A DNA stretch of 58,030 nucleotides. Source: Thermoactinomyces mirandus. GTDB lineage: Bacteria; Bacillota; Bacilli; Thermoactinomycetales; Thermoactinomycetaceae. The position numbers and the translations under genes are program-made. Every line of letters starts with the position of its first letter. Within the stretch, counting starts at the first letter, position 1. Below the pieces are notes generated by a model that saw nothing but the letters and a program-made list of their open reading frames with translations, was not told the DNA's origin and made no database searches. Location of the stretch: the NCBI RefSeq assembly GCF_013868055.1, contig NZ_JACEOL010000034.1, positions 1 through 58,030 of the forward strand, read 5' to 3'. Of this stretch, positions 44,024-53,434 are shown piece after piece.

Positions 44024-45034
44024 TCACTCCTTCCCATATTTAATGCGCGGGTCGATCCACGCATACAGGAGATCAACGATCAGATTGATCAAAACGAAAA
44101 TGGTTGCAAGCACTAAAATCCCTGACTGGATCACCGGATAATTGCGCTGGTTGATCGCGTCGTAAACGTACCTTCCCACCCCGGGCCAGCTGAAAATGGT
44201 TTCTGTTAACACGGCACCCCCCAGTAAAAGACCCAGCTGCAATCCCATTACGGTTAAAATGGGAATAAACGCATTTTTTAACGTATGTTTGTAAATTACC
44301 CAAAATTCCGACAGTCCTTTGGCACGTGCGGTGCGGATATAGTCCTGGCGCATCACTTCCAGCATGCTTGATCGCGTCATGCGGGCGATGACAGCCATCG
44401 GAATTGTTCCCAGCGCAACCGCCGGAAGGATCAAATGCATCAGTACATCCTGTAACCAATGAAAATCACCATATAACAATGAATCCAGGACATAAAACTG
44501 GGTTAACGGCTCAAACCCCAGCCGGGGATCAACCCGGCCATACGACGGAAGCCAATCCAACTGCTGCGCAAACAGCCATTGTTCCATCAGCCCTAGCCAA
44601 AACACAGGAATCGACACCCCGATCAGAGCAATAAACATGGCCCCGTAATCCATCCATGAATTTTGCTTCCAGGCTGATAAAATGCCCAAATTCACGCCCA
44701 AAAAAACAGCGATCAAGAGAGCAGCAATCGTCAATTCGGCAGTCGCCGCCAAAAACGGGCCTATTTCTTCGGCAATCGGTACCTGTGTAATTAAAGAAGT
44801 CCCCAGATCCCCCTTCAAAAGCCCCTTTACATAGTTTAAATACTGAACATAAAAGGGCTGGTCCAGTCCGAGACTTTCCCGGATTTGCTGCAATTGCTCC
44901 GGGGTTGCCTTGTCACCGGCAATCGTTTTTGCCGGATCACCGGGGATAGCATGCACAATCGAAAAAGTAATGAGTGACATGCCGATCAGAACGGGAATCA
45001 GCATCAAAATACGGCGTAAGGTATATGTCAGCAT
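44024..45034 (-). CDS. dppB: dipeptide/nickel-type ABC permease
   Basis: 336 residues with six predicted membrane segments, N-terminal YTLRRILMLIPVLIGMSLI, the HAIPGDPA motif and EAA loop RAKGLSEFWVIYKHTLKNAFIP. The ATG at 45034 follows GAGGTGG; four more residues upstream have no support. It ends four bases before the dppC start. It is separated from the binding-protein gene by a strong hairpin. Confidence 0.92.
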   Translation of the reverse strand: MLTYTLRRILMLIPVLIGMSLITFSIVHAIPGDPAKTIAGDKATPEQLQQIRESLGLDQPFYVQYLNYVKGLLKGDLGTSLITQVPIAEEIGPFLAATAELTIAALLIAVFLGVNLGILSAWKQNSWMDYGAMFIALIGVSIPVFWLGLMEQWLFAQQLDWLPSYGRVDPRLGFEPLTQFYVLDSLLYGDFHWLQDVLMHLILPAVALGTIPMAVIARMTRSSMLEVMRQDYIRTARAKGLSEFWVIYKHTLKNAFIPILTVMGLQLGLLLGGAVLTETIFSWPGVGRYVYDAINQRNYPVIQSGILVLATIFVLINLIVDLLYAWIDPRIKYGKE

Positions 45035-45062
45035 AAAATGTACCACCTCGTTTCCTGCAATC

Positions 45063-45115
45063 GGTCAGGTGGCATGGTGACAGGGAGAATTTCCCTGCCA
45101 AAATGCCACCTGACG
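45063..45115 (-). terminator. hairpin between binding protein and permease genes
   Basis: GTCAGGTGGCAT pairs perfectly with ATGCCACCTGAC and an inner CAGGGA/TCCCTG pair extends it. As in the opp operon, such a hairpin may reduce expression of the membrane parts or stabilise the binding-protein message. No T run follows. Confidence 0.6.
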
Positions 45116-45120
45116 GTTTT

Positions 45121-46728
45121 TCATTCCTTGACATCCAGATTCTCCATGATGAGTTGAGTCGTCGGATGAGGAACAAATCCGGTTATATCCTTCCGTGCGG
45201 CATAGGTATCAGTCGCATGTGCGATTGGAACCCATGGCGCATCGTTTTTAATCAATTTCTGGGCTTCCAGATACAATTTGCTTCGTTCTTCCTGACTGGT
45301 CAAACCTTGTGCCCGGATGAGAAGCTCGTGAACCTGATCGCTTTTGTAGAAAGCGATGTTCCCTGCATCCGGCATCCGGGTATTATCCTTATCCAGCAGG
45401 ACATACAGGAAATTGTCCGGATCCCCGTTATCTCCGTTCCAGCCCATCAGTGCCATTTCATGTTCGCCTTTGCCTGTCAGATCCAGATAAGTCTGCCAGT
45501 CATAAGTCACAATTTTCGCTCTGATGCCAATTTTGGCCAGGTCAGCCTGTATAAATTCCGCAATCTTCTTTCCGTTTGGCATATAGGGGCGCGGTTCGGT
45601 CATGGCATAAAATTCAATTTCAAAACCATCCGGATATCCGGCTTCTTCCAGCAATTGTTTTGCTTTATTGAGATCAAACGGATAATCCTGAACCTGGTCA
45701 TTGTAACCCCACATCATTGGCGGAATGGGATTTACCGCCGGAATTGCCTGTCCGGCATAAAAGTTTTTGATAATGGCTTCCTTGTTGACGGCATGGTTAA
45801 TCGCTTGCCGTACTTTTACATTGTCAAGCGGTTTTTTTCCCGTATGAAAAGCCAGATAACCGACATTCATGCCAGGCTGTTCATATAGTCTGAACTGGCT
45901 GTCCTGCCTGATCAAATGGGCATCATTGGGATTCAATCCATCCATCATGTCAATGCCTCCCGATTTCAGCGCTGAGTAACGTGCGGCATTATCGGGAATC
46001 GATTTGAAAATGATCCGGTCCAGTTTGGGCTGCCCCTTTTTCCAGAAGTTTTCGTTTTTCACCAGCACAACCGAATCATTTTTCTTCCAGCTTTCAAACT
46101 TGAACGGACCGGTTCCAACCGGATTTTGCGCAAATTTGACCGGATCTTTTTTTACAGCTGCCGGAGAAGCAATGCCAAACGGGGACATGGCCAGATTGCT
46201 CAAGAATGGCCCCAGGGGTTTTTTCAATTTAAACTGGACGGTATATTCATCCAGTGCCGTCACACTCTCAATCACATGGCCATCATCGCCCTTGAATCCG
46301 CCAAACATATATCCGTAATATGGAAATTCCCCTCCCTTGTGTTCGGGATGATTGGGGTCCATCCAGCGTTCAAAGTTATATACCACTGCCTCGGCGTTAA
46401 AAGGAGTGCCGTCGTGAAACTGGACGTTTTTGCGCAACTTGAAGGTCCAGGTCAACCCGTCCGCGCTGGTTTCCCAACTTTCAGCCAGACCCGGAACCAC
46501 TTCGGTTGACTCTTTGTCATATTCGACCAATTTATCAAAGATCTGGTCTATCGGCTTAAAAGATTCTCCATCTGTCACCTGAATGGGATCAAGCAATTTG
46601 GAGTCAGCCCCCCGGCCATAAACCAGCGTTTTGCCCCCTGTTGCGGTTTTTTTCTCGACACAGCCAACCAACACGGAAGAAAAAAGAAATACAGCAGCCA
46701 AATTGATGATCCAAAAACGTTTTCTCAT
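45121..46728 (-). CDS. dppA: peptide/nickel-type binding lipoprotein
   Basis: 535 residues of the SBP_bac_5 family. It has the lipobox LVGC (C23), the signature FKLRKNVQFHDGTPFNAEAV and the AAELTYDWQ-like segment KIVTYDWQTYLDL. It is distant from the OppA pair of this window. Which compound it binds (dipeptides, nickel chelates or glutathione-like peptides) cannot be told. AAAAGGAGGAG precedes the ATG. Confidence 0.9.
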   Translation of the reverse strand: MRKRFWIINLAAVFLFSSVLVGCVEKKTATGGKTLVYGRGADSKLLDPIQVTDGESFKPIDQIFDKLVEYDKESTEVVPGLAESWETSADGLTWTFKLRKNVQFHDGTPFNAEAVVYNFERWMDPNHPEHKGGEFPYYGYMFGGFKGDDGHVIESVTALDEYTVQFKLKKPLGPFLSNLAMSPFGIASPAAVKKDPVKFAQNPVGTGPFKFESWKKNDSVVLVKNENFWKKGQPKLDRIIFKSIPDNAARYSALKSGGIDMMDGLNPNDAHLIRQDSQFRLYEQPGMNVGYLAFHTGKKPLDNVKVRQAINHAVNKEAIIKNFYAGQAIPAVNPIPPMMWGYNDQVQDYPFDLNKAKQLLEEAGYPDGFEIEFYAMTEPRPYMPNGKKIAEFIQADLAKIGIRAKIVTYDWQTYLDLTGKGEHEMALMGWNGDNGDPDNFLYVLLDKDNTRMPDAGNIAFYKSDQVHELLIRAQGLTSQEERSKLYLEAQKLIKNDAPWVPIAHATDTYAARKDITGFVPHPTTQLIMENLDVKE

Positions 46729-46819
46729 TTTATCTCCTCCTTTTCAGGAATGGAAATCGTACGGTTTCATTGCCCCGTTCTCCTGCCAAATCATCCCCAG
46801 GTCAAACGGACAATTGACT

Positions 46820-47791
46820 TTATCCCCCTTTTTCCATCAAATGGCAGGCAACCATATGGCCGCCGCCGGCATCTTCAAAAACAGGCCTCTCCTCCCTGCA
46901 ACGTTCAAATACATGAGGACAGCGGGGATGGAAGGCACATCCGGCAGGAGGCTTCTCGGGGCTTGGCACATCTCCTTTTAAAATCATGCGCTTCCTTTTT
47001 GCTTCCGGGTCCGGCACCGGAACAGCAGACAGCAATGCCCGGGTATACGGATGCAAAGGCTTGCTGTACAGTTCGTCCCGCGGCGAAAGCTCAATCATTC
47101 TTCCCAAATACATCACTCCGACCCGGTGACTGATATGTTTTACAACACTCAAGTCATGAGAGATAAAAATATAGGTCAGCGAAAACTGTTCCTGCAGGTC
47201 CATCATCAAATTCAAAACCTGCGACTGGATCGAAACATCGAGGGCGGACACCGGTTCATCGGCGACAATCAGCTTTGGCCTGGTGGACAGGGCCCGGGCA
47301 ATCCCGATCCTTTGCCTTTGACCCCCACTGAATTGATGCGGATAGCGTTCGCCATGAAAAGGGTTCAAACCAACGACATGGAGCAGTTCCTGTACCTGTT
47401 CCTTCCGCTCTTTGGCCGTCCCGATCCCATGGACAATCAGCGGTTCCTCAAGGATATTGGCAATCTTCTGGCGGGGATTCAAAGACGCAAACGGATCCTG
47501 GAAAACCATTTGCAGATCGCGGCGGGTTTTTCTCATTTCGCCGGCACTCAGCTGAAACAGGTTTTTTCCGTCAAAGATCACTTCGCCGCCAGTCGGTTCA
47601 TACAAACGGATCATCGTACGCCCGGTTGTGGATTTGCCACAGCCGGACTCACCGACAAAGCCCAGGACTTCCCCTTCTTCCACCGTAAAACTGACATCGT
47701 CCACAGCCCTGACTTCCCCGGTCTTTTTGCCGAACATTCCACCGTATACCGGAAAGCTCTTCTGCAAATTTCTCACGTCAAGCAGTACCAT
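46820..47791 (-). CDS. dppF: dipeptide-type ABC ATP-binding protein
   Basis: 323 residues with Walker [10 protein letters not shown], signature [14 protein letters not shown], Walker [13 protein letters not shown] and the C-terminal Cys motif [18 protein letters not shown]. It overlaps the dppD stop by 14 bases. Between it and dppA are only about 90 bases, so the whole set dppD, dppF, dppA, dppB, dppC is one minus-strand operon. Confidence 0.92.
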   Translation of the reverse strand: MVLLDVRNLQKSFPVYGGMFGKKTGEVRAVDDVSFTVEEGEVLGFVGESGCGKSTTGRTMIRLYEPTGGEVIFDGKNLFQLSAGEMRKTRRDLQMVFQDPFASLNPRQKIANILEEPLIVHGIGTAKERKEQVQELLHVVGLNPFHGERYPHQFSGGQRQRIGIARALSTRPKLIVADEPVSALDVSIQSQVLNLMMDLQEQFSLTYIFISHDLSVVKHISHRVGVMYLGRMIELSPRDELYSKPLHPYTRALLSAVPVPDPEAKRKRMILKGDVPSPEKPPAGCAFHPRCPHVFERCREERPVFEDAGGGHMVACHLMEKGG

Positions 47792-48770
47792 GTTCCTGTT
47801 CCCCCCCCTGATGCAAAAAACAGCGGCTCAAGTGTCCTTCAGCCACAGGACTTAAAGGCGGAACTTCTTTTTTACATCGTTCCATCACATCCTGACACCT
47901 TGGAGCAAACCGGCATCCAGCTGGCATATTATGAGGCGGCACGACCTGGCCGGGAATGGCATACAGCCGTTTCTGCCGCTCTTCCATTCCGGGAATGGAC
48001 CTCAGCAATCCTTGTGTATAAGGATGACCAGGACTTTTATATAATGAGTAGCGGTCGGTTTCTTCCACTACCTGCCCGGCATACATAACGAAAACACGGT
48101 CACATAATTCTGCGATGATCCCCAGGTCGTGTGTGATCATTAAGATGGAGGTTCCAAACTCTTTATTCAACAGTCTCATTAAATCCAGGATTTGGGCCTG
48201 AATTGTCACATCCAATGCAGTGGTCGGTTCATCGGCAATCAACAGGCGGGGCTTTAAAATCATGGCCATCGCAATCATGACGCGTTGCCGCATTCCGCCT
48301 GACAGCTGATGGGGATATTCTCTCAGGATTCCCTCACGGGAAATACCCACTTTTTTTAACATCTCCAGGGAACGTTGCTCGGCTTCGCGCCTGGAACATG
48401 TCTCATGGGTGCGAATCGCCTCGGTTAACTGATTGCCAATCGTAAACAGAGGATTCAGAGAAGTCATCGGTTCCTGAAAAATCATGGCGATCTCTTTTCC
48501 GCGAATGTAACGCATTTTGCGCGAAGGTATCCTGACCAGATCTTTTCCCTCAAACAGGATCGAACCATTTACGATCTTTCCGGGAGGTTGAGGAACCAGT
48601 CCCATAATGCTTAACGAAGTTACGCTTTTACCGCAGCCGGACTCGCCGACCAATCCGACGATTTCCCCTTTATTGATGGTAAGGTCAACGCCATCTACGG
48701 CTTTAACCACCCCCTGATCCGTGAAAAAATGCAACTTTAATTGCTGAATCTCAAGCATGGGTTGAGCCAA
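47778..48770 (-). CDS. dppD: dipeptide-type ABC ATP-binding protein
   Basis: About 330 residues, first gene of the operon. Walker A is [11 protein letters not shown], signature [14 protein letters not shown], Walker [13 protein letters not shown], and the Cys tail [18 protein letters not shown]. Start choice is not secure: TTG 48770 is well spaced from GAGGTGA; GTG 48779 is on that site and ATG 48758 is far from it. The order with the two ATPases before the binding protein is common in Bacillales. Confidence 0.9.
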   Translation of the reverse strand: MAQPMLEIQQLKLHFFTDQGVVKAVDGVDLTINKGEIVGLVGESGCGKSVTSLSIMGLVPQPPGKIVNGSILFEGKDLVRIPSRKMRYIRGKEIAMIFQEPMTSLNPLFTIGNQLTEAIRTHETCSRREAEQRSLEMLKKVGISREGILREYPHQLSGGMRQRVMIAMAMILKPRLLIADEPTTALDVTIQAQILDLMRLLNKEFGTSILMITHDLGIIAELCDRVFVMYAGQVVEETDRYSLYKSPGHPYTQGLLRSIPGMEERQKRLYAIPGQVVPPHNMPAGCRFAPRCQDVMERCKKEVPPLSPVAEGHLSRCFLHQGGEQEHGTA

Positions 48771-49017
48771 ATGAATCACCTCAAAAAAATTGATAAAAAA
48801 CAGTGCACAGTTGAGGTCCCTGAAACAAACCGGGCTTGCAAATCTGCCAATAAGAGGATTGTGCCAGCCATACTTATCAACAAACCATTTTCTGTTTTTT
48901 ATAATAATAAAAATATTACTAATTTGTTATATTCTCTGTAAAAATAAAAAATCCCTCTTTCGATAATAAATCTTTTTTCTTCCTGAGAACATCAATCATG
49001 ACCCCTCGCCCATCCAC
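48771..49017. other. intergenic, promoter region of the dpp operon
   Basis: AT-rich stretch with no frame supported. It should hold the dpp promoter; no clear -35/-10 pair or operator stands out. Confidence 0.4.
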
Positions 49018-49049
49018 AAAAAAACCGGGCAAAATTGCTTTTGCCCAGC
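49018..49049 (-). terminator. terminator of pdxK
   Basis: On the minus strand GGGCAAAA pairs with TTTTGCCC over a six-base loop, and then seven T follow. Confidence 0.8.
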
Positions 49050-49108
49050 TTTAAAGATCAAACGCTTTCCTGTCTTGAAACAGGTTGGTATTCGCCCCGT
49101 CCTGGTCT

Positions 49109-49933
49109 TTATTCCACATCATTTCCATTTTTTAAACGATATCCCATATGAAGTACCGACCCGACATATTGATTTAATGGAAATCCTCCGCGGATCGCCT
49201 CTGTGATGAATTCCTTGGCCACCCGGATTGCTTCCTGAACCGTTTTGCCTTTGGCAAGTTCTGCGGTAATCGCTGCGGAAAATGTACAACCGGCCCCGTG
49301 AATATATGGGGTATCAATCCGTTCTTCTTCCAGCACCCTGAAATCACGGCCATCATACAACACATCCACTGCCTTGTCGTGTTCCAGTTTGCTTCCCCCT
49401 TTGACAATCACCACTTTTGCTCCCAGTTCGTAAATTCTCACCGCTGCTTCTTTCATGTCCTCCACCGTTTTAAGCGGATGCATTTTGCTCAATTGCCCTG
49501 CTTCAAACAGATTGGGCGTAACGACCGTTGCCAGGGGCACCAGAATTTCCCGCAACGCATCCGCCAATTCCGGATGAAGTACTTCATCCGTTCCTTTGCA
49601 TACCATGACCGGGTCAATGACAGCCGGAACCTGCTGTGACCGGATTGCCTCAGCGGCGGTTTCAATAATTTCCACAGAACCCAGCATTCCCGTTTTCATG
49701 GCATGAACGCCGATTCCTTGCAAAATGGTTTTTAATTGTGCCCGCAAGACATCTATGGAAATGGGAAATACCCGATGACTCCAGCGTTGGTCCGGGTCCA
49801 TGGCCACAATCGTTGTCAACGCTGACATTCCATAGACACCACGTTCCTGGAAGGTTTTCAAATCAGCCTGAATGCCAGCGCCCCCACTGCTGTCTGATCC
49901 TGCAATTGTCAGTGTTTTATATCTTTCCGCCAT
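49109..49933 (-). CDS. pdxK: pyridoxine/pyridoxal kinase
   Basis: 274 residues of the ThiD/PdxK ribokinase-like family. Conserved parts are the N-terminal TIAGSDSSGGAGIQADLKTF, the TTIVAMDP stretch, the MKTGMLGS motif, and the catalytic HGAGCTFSAAITA. The TIVAMDP and VFPI pattern is that of Bacillus PdxK, which phosphorylates vitamin B6 forms, rather than true ThiD. The start 49933 has TTAGGAGGA upstream. ThiD activity may remain. Confidence 0.88.
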   Translation of the reverse strand: MAERYKTLTIAGSDSSGGAGIQADLKTFQERGVYGMSALTTIVAMDPDQRWSHRVFPISIDVLRAQLKTILQGIGVHAMKTGMLGSVEIIETAAEAIRSQQVPAVIDPVMVCKGTDEVLHPELADALREILVPLATVVTPNLFEAGQLSKMHPLKTVEDMKEAAVRIYELGAKVVIVKGGSKLEHDKAVDVLYDGRDFRVLEEERIDTPYIHGAGCTFSAAITAELAKGKTVQEAIRVAKEFITEAIRGGFPLNQYVGSVLHMGYRLKNGNDVE

Positions 49934-50111
49934 ATTTATCCTCCTAATTATCCCCATTTATTGGTTTAGTTTGTCTTTATTTACTTCAAATGATAATAAA
50001 TTCTTTACGAATAAGAAAGGCTTAACTTATTTTATGGAAAGGCAATATTTTCACCGTTCCCCATTTGCAAAGAGTTTGCTAGAATGAAAGGCATGATAGG
50101 GGGATGGATGG

Positions 50112-51605
50112 ATGAAACAGGAACAAAGGATTGACTTGACAAAGTATGTATCCAATCTCGACAAAAACGTCTACACCATTTTTAATCTGCCCGAAGAAGT
50201 AATCGCCGTCATTTTTGCCTACGTCAGCCGGTCTTCTGCCAGTTTTCGGGAAAATCTGGAAAAACTTTTATCTGATGAGGAGTTGCAAGTCACCCGGAAC
50301 GCCTCAGGAATGGCCAGGGGATCTTCCGAAAAGGCGGCCCGCTTTCATGAAAAATGGGTTGTCAGTTATGGGCACAGCAGCGTTGCAGAACATGCTGTCG
50401 CCCATATCGGAATCGAGAAAATCAGCCGGCTGGCATCCGCCGAGCTGGAACTGGCCAATTCATTCAACAGTTTTACCGAATACAGCCAACGCTATCAACG
50501 CCCGAAACGGGGAGAATTTTATTTGCCTCCTGAACTGAATCGGCACCGGGAACTGAAACAGAAGTTTCTCGCTCTTCAGGAAAGGGCGTTTGACACTTAT
50601 GACCAACTGATGCACGACTTGAATAATCATTTAATAGAAACGATTCCCCGGAAGCAGAACGAGTCGGATCGCGCTTACCGTTTACGTGTGGAAAAAATCG
50701 CTTTTGAAGATGCCCGCTATGTGCTTACCTTGGCTACCCTAACCAGTCTGGGCATGACTGGAAACGGCCGTGCCTTAAGAGACACGCTGATTCAGCTGTT
50801 ATCCAGTCCGTATGACGAATGCCGGCAGCTGGCCAAAGCGATGGAACAGGAAATCAGCCAGGTCATCCCCACGTTGTTAAAATATGTAAAACCGAGTGAC
50901 TATCTGCTCACAACAAAAAAACAGCTGGAAAATACTCTTTCACCGGAACCGGCTCCTTCGTCCCGGCCGGTGGAAGGTCCTGTGGCCCGCATGACCAAAA
51001 TGCCTCCATATGAAGAAGCATTACTGGAACTTGCCACTCGCCTGATAATCAGCGAAACTTGCCTTTCTTATGCCGAAGCAAGACAACAGGCTCTCTCCTG
51101 TTCGACAAGACAACTGGAAGAAATGGCAGAAGCAGCCTTGTGCAACCTGAACTTTTTCGATAACCCGAGAGGTGAATTTCACCATCTCCATTACCAGTTT
51201 GAATTTATGATTTCCGAAGCGAATTGGCACCAGTTGCTTCGTCACAACCGCCGTACCCATTTTTCTTATGGTTTGCCAACGATTCGATTCGGTTATACCA
51301 TTCCTCCCCACATCAGGGAAGCTGGACTGGAACCCGTCTACCGGGAGTTTTTACAGGAAGCGGAAAACATTTACCGGGAACTTTCAGCGTTTGACCCGCT
51401 CATTGCTCCCTATGCCGTTACCAATGCGCATCATCGCCAGGTCGTGGCAACTGCCAGTCTGTGGGAGTTGTATCATTTAATCAATTTGCGCACTTCCCCC
51501 GAAGCGCAATGGGACATCCGCCAGGCATTTATGTCGCTGCTGGAGGAATTGAAAGTTCATCATCCGGTATTCGCCAAATATGCGCAACGCCGCCTTGCCA
51601 ACTGA
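50112..51605 (+). CDS. tandem ThyX-like protein, RHR motif altered
   Basis: 497 residues, twice the length of the flavin-dependent thymidylate synthase ThyX. The first half has GHSSVAEHA (87-95), SR at 105-106, and SQRY at 125-128, but the RHR stretch expected between them is ELELAN (111-116). A later piece, EDARYVLTLATLTSLGMTGNGRAL (199-222), is ThyX-like too. The second half has EFHHLHYQFEF and HQLLRHNRRTHF (373-384), with RH-N-RR in place of RHR. So both units diverge at the dUMP/FAD site. It likely is not a standard thymidylate synthase; its reaction is unknown. It stands alone with its own terminator. Confidence 0.8.
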   Translation: MKQEQRIDLTKYVSNLDKNVYTIFNLPEEVIAVIFAYVSRSSASFRENLEKLLSDEELQVTRNASGMARGSSEKAARFHEKWVVSYGHSSVAEHAVAHIGIEKISRLASAELELANSFNSFTEYSQRYQRPKRGEFYLPPELNRHRELKQKFLALQERAFDTYDQLMHDLNNHLIETIPRKQNESDRAYRLRVEKIAFEDARYVLTLATLTSLGMTGNGRALRDTLIQLLSSPYDECRQLAKAMEQEISQVIPTLLKYVKPSDYLLTTKKQLENTLSPEPAPSSRPVEGPVARMTKMPPYEEALLELATRLIISETCLSYAEARQQALSCSTRQLEEMAEAALCNLNFFDNPRGEFHHLHYQFEFMISEANWHQLLRHNRRTHFSYGLPTIRFGYTIPPHIREAGLEPVYREFLQEAENIYRELSAFDPLIAPYAVTNAHHRQVVATASLWELYHLINLRTSPEAQWDIRQAFMSLLEELKVHHPVFAKYAQRRLAN

Positions 51606-51608
51606 TCC

Positions 51609-51651
51609 GACAGCCGTGGCACGAAATCGTTTCGTTGCCATGGCTGTCTTT
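51609..51651 (+). terminator. terminator of the ThyX-like gene
   Basis: GACAGCC-TGGCA pairs with TGCCA-GGCTGTC with one bulge, and TTT follows. Confidence 0.7.
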
Positions 51652-51740
51652 AAAAAGCATCTTGCAAGAAAACATCTTATGATTCCGGAAACGACACGAT
51701 ATAATAGAATTATCATGGGAAATGCGAGGTGATTCCAGAT

Positions 51741-52082
51741 ATGTTAAAAACTTTTGCCCAGAATGAATTGATCTCCAGCCATGACCTGGAAGAAATGAAC
51801 AAGCAAAAATTGTTTGACGATCTCCTGCACACAAACAAAAAACTGGGGCTTGTCCATAACAACCGTTTGCGGGCCGTAATCCTGGATATCAATGCCTATG
51901 AACAGTTGATAAACCGGCTCGATGAACTGGAAGAGATGTATGAAGACATGAAATGGGGTGATACCTTAAAAGAACGCTTCACCATCCGGGAGACGGAATG
52001 GATTGAAAAACCGGAACATGTTTCCCGGCTCTCGTTTCTCCGTCAAATTCCGGATCAAAACAAAGGACCGACATCATTATGA
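51741..52082 (+). CDS. antitoxin of a RelE/ParE-type pair
   Basis: 113 residues with the Phd/YefM-like shape: LGLVHNNRLRAVILDINAYEQLINRLDELEE, where the LDINAYEQL stretch is typical, then an acidic, helical tail with which such antitoxins hold the toxin. GAGGTGATT is ten bases before the ATG at 51741. The toxin gene overlaps its stop as ATGA. It probably represses its own promoter. Exact family (Phd or other) is uncertain. Confidence 0.7.
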   Translation: MLKTFAQNELISSHDLEEMNKQKLFDDLLHTNKKLGLVHNNRLRAVILDINAYEQLINRLDELEEMYEDMKWGDTLKERFTIRETEWIEKPEHVSRLSFLRQIPDQNKGPTSL

Positions 52083-52465
52083 TTGAAAAGTATCATCCCC
52101 ATTTTCGCGATGATCTGTTATTTATCGCCGGTGTTCTCGGCAAGAAACGATTTCAGGAATTTTTGCTGCAACTGGACCGGGCCATTGTCCAGGTGATCCG
52201 AAACCCCTATAAGGCTGCACGCTTGAAATATGCCCCGCTTACCGGATATCGCAAAAAAAAGTTTTTTTCCGTCGCCCGTCCCAAAAAAAAACAACGTCCG
52301 GACCTTCGCCTGATTTATCGCTATATTCCTGCTGAAAAAACCATTTATTTTGTCGCAGTCGGCTTCCGGATTGCCCAAAAGCCACGAAATCCGCATGATG
52401 TTTATCAGCGGACCCGAAAAAGGGATTTATCCTGTGGAAAAGAAACAGATTCTGCCTCTACCTGA
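52079..52465 (+). CDS. RelE/ParE-family toxin
   Basis: 128 residues, very basic in the middle: KRFQEFLLQLDRAIVQVIRNPYKAARLKYAPLTGYRKKKF, then RPDLRLIYRYIPAEKTIYFVAVG. This order (LRLIYRY followed by I-x-F-x-x-V-G) is the RelE/ParE fold. The family cleaves mRNA at the ribosome or poisons gyrase; which holds here is unknown. It is coupled to the antitoxin by ATGA overlap. Confidence 0.75.
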   Translation: MIEKYHPHFRDDLLFIAGVLGKKRFQEFLLQLDRAIVQVIRNPYKAARLKYAPLTGYRKKKFFSVARPKKKQRPDLRLIYRYIPAEKTIYFVAVGFRIAQKPRNPHDVYQRTRKRDLSCGKETDSAST

Positions 52466-52530
52466 TTGCCCGGTTCAGAATAATCGCATTTTTTGTTTAA
52501 CGGGAGATCAGGTATTTTTATTGTCCAAAA

Positions 52531-52553
52531 GAAAAACCGCTGTTTTAGCGGTT
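52531..52553 (-). terminator. terminator of the pil operon
   Basis: AACCGCT pairs with AGCGGTT over a five-base loop and on the minus strand TTTTTCTTTT follows. The 200 bases between it and the pilO stop hold no gene; their role is unclear. Confidence 0.6.
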
Positions 52554-52764
52554 ACAGAATATAAAAAAACTGTAAAGCCGATTTCTGGTCCAAGTAAAGG
52601 TCGATGTTTAACTACCGGTTTAACTCTTACTTAAGCTGTGACCTGTTCTATAACGAAAGTTCACAAACTTTTGTCATAATGGCTAAGTATTTATGGCAAC
52701 TTCATTGCTAGTCAAAAAGATATTTTGCACAAACAGGATACTTATATGCTTTTGTAAATAACCT

Positions 52765-53409
52765 CTATTTTCCCTTTTTCAATCTTGAATCCTGGTAATA
52801 ATACGCTGTCAAATAGATCGTTCCTGTTGCCGGCTTCTTTTCGTCTGTCCACTGGTACTTCCAGACTGTTACAGAGATCAGCCGGTCTCCCTTTTGCAAT
52901 TCGTCGATTAATCGAATCCACTCTTCTTTGGTTGCCGCAACCTCTAACCTGATCCATACAGGCTGAAGAAATGGGTTTTTCTCATTTTCCATTCCTGTCT
53001 GCAAATCCGACGTCTGGCTCTTTCCTGCTTTTGCCTGGTCTGCGGGTAAAAAAGAATCGTAAGTTTCCGCTAACTGCATCTTGACAAGGGTTGCCTTCGA
53101 ATTTCGTACAGCCTGGTCAATCTGTACCACAAATTCAGGATGATTCCCATCAACCGGAATTCTTTTTTCCAACGCCGGACTTTCCACATCGGGTAGTGCG
53201 TAATAAACGGAATCGGATATCTCTGTTTTGGAGTATCTCTTACTGTTTCCGACTAATGCGGAATATTCATGCTGCAGAAGCTGGTAATGGAGATAAAGTG
53301 GTCGTAAAAGAAAATAAACAAGTCCAACAATCCCCATTAACCCCAGACAACATACGATCAATAATGTTTGGCCTGTTTTTAGCCATCTCCGTTTGATTGG
53401 CTTACGAAT
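52765..53409 (-). CDS. pilO: type IV pilus alignment protein PilO-like, ATT start
   Basis: 214 residues if begun at ATT 53409. One membrane segment (LLIVCCLGLMGIVGLVYFLL) follows a basic N-terminal tail (RKPIKRRWLKTG), then a coiled and alpha/beta periplasm-type domain as in PilO. The ATT is eight bases after AAGGAGGG, and no ATG, GTG or TTG lies between the in-frame stop at 53424 and TTG 53361. Starting at TTG would drop the basic tail and lack a site. It is third in the pilM-pilN-pilO operon, which aligns the pilus machine in the membrane. Confidence 0.7.
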   Translation of the reverse strand: MRKPIKRRWLKTGQTLLIVCCLGLMGIVGLVYFLLRPLYLHYQLLQHEYSALVGNSKRYSKTEISDSVYYALPDVESPALEKRIPVDGNHPEFVVQIDQAVRNSKATLVKMQLAETYDSFLPADQAKAGKSQTSDLQTGMENEKNPFLQPVWIRLEVAATKEEWIRLIDELQKGDRLISVTVWKYQWTDEKKPATGTIYLTAYYYQDSRLKKGK

Positions 53410-53434
53410 AGCCGTTTCCCTCCTTTATGTATCT

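Noticed and set aside
45103..45888. Frame of 261 codons opposite dppA
   Set aside because: Antisense shadow of a conserved binding protein.
47051..48088. Frame of 345 codons opposite dppF and dppD
   Set aside because: Antisense shadow of two conserved ATPase genes with no ribosome-binding site.
52554..52764. Possible riboswitch or small RNA between pilO and its terminator
   Set aside because: I looked for known riboswitch cores (such as c-di-GMP) on both strands and could not find one.
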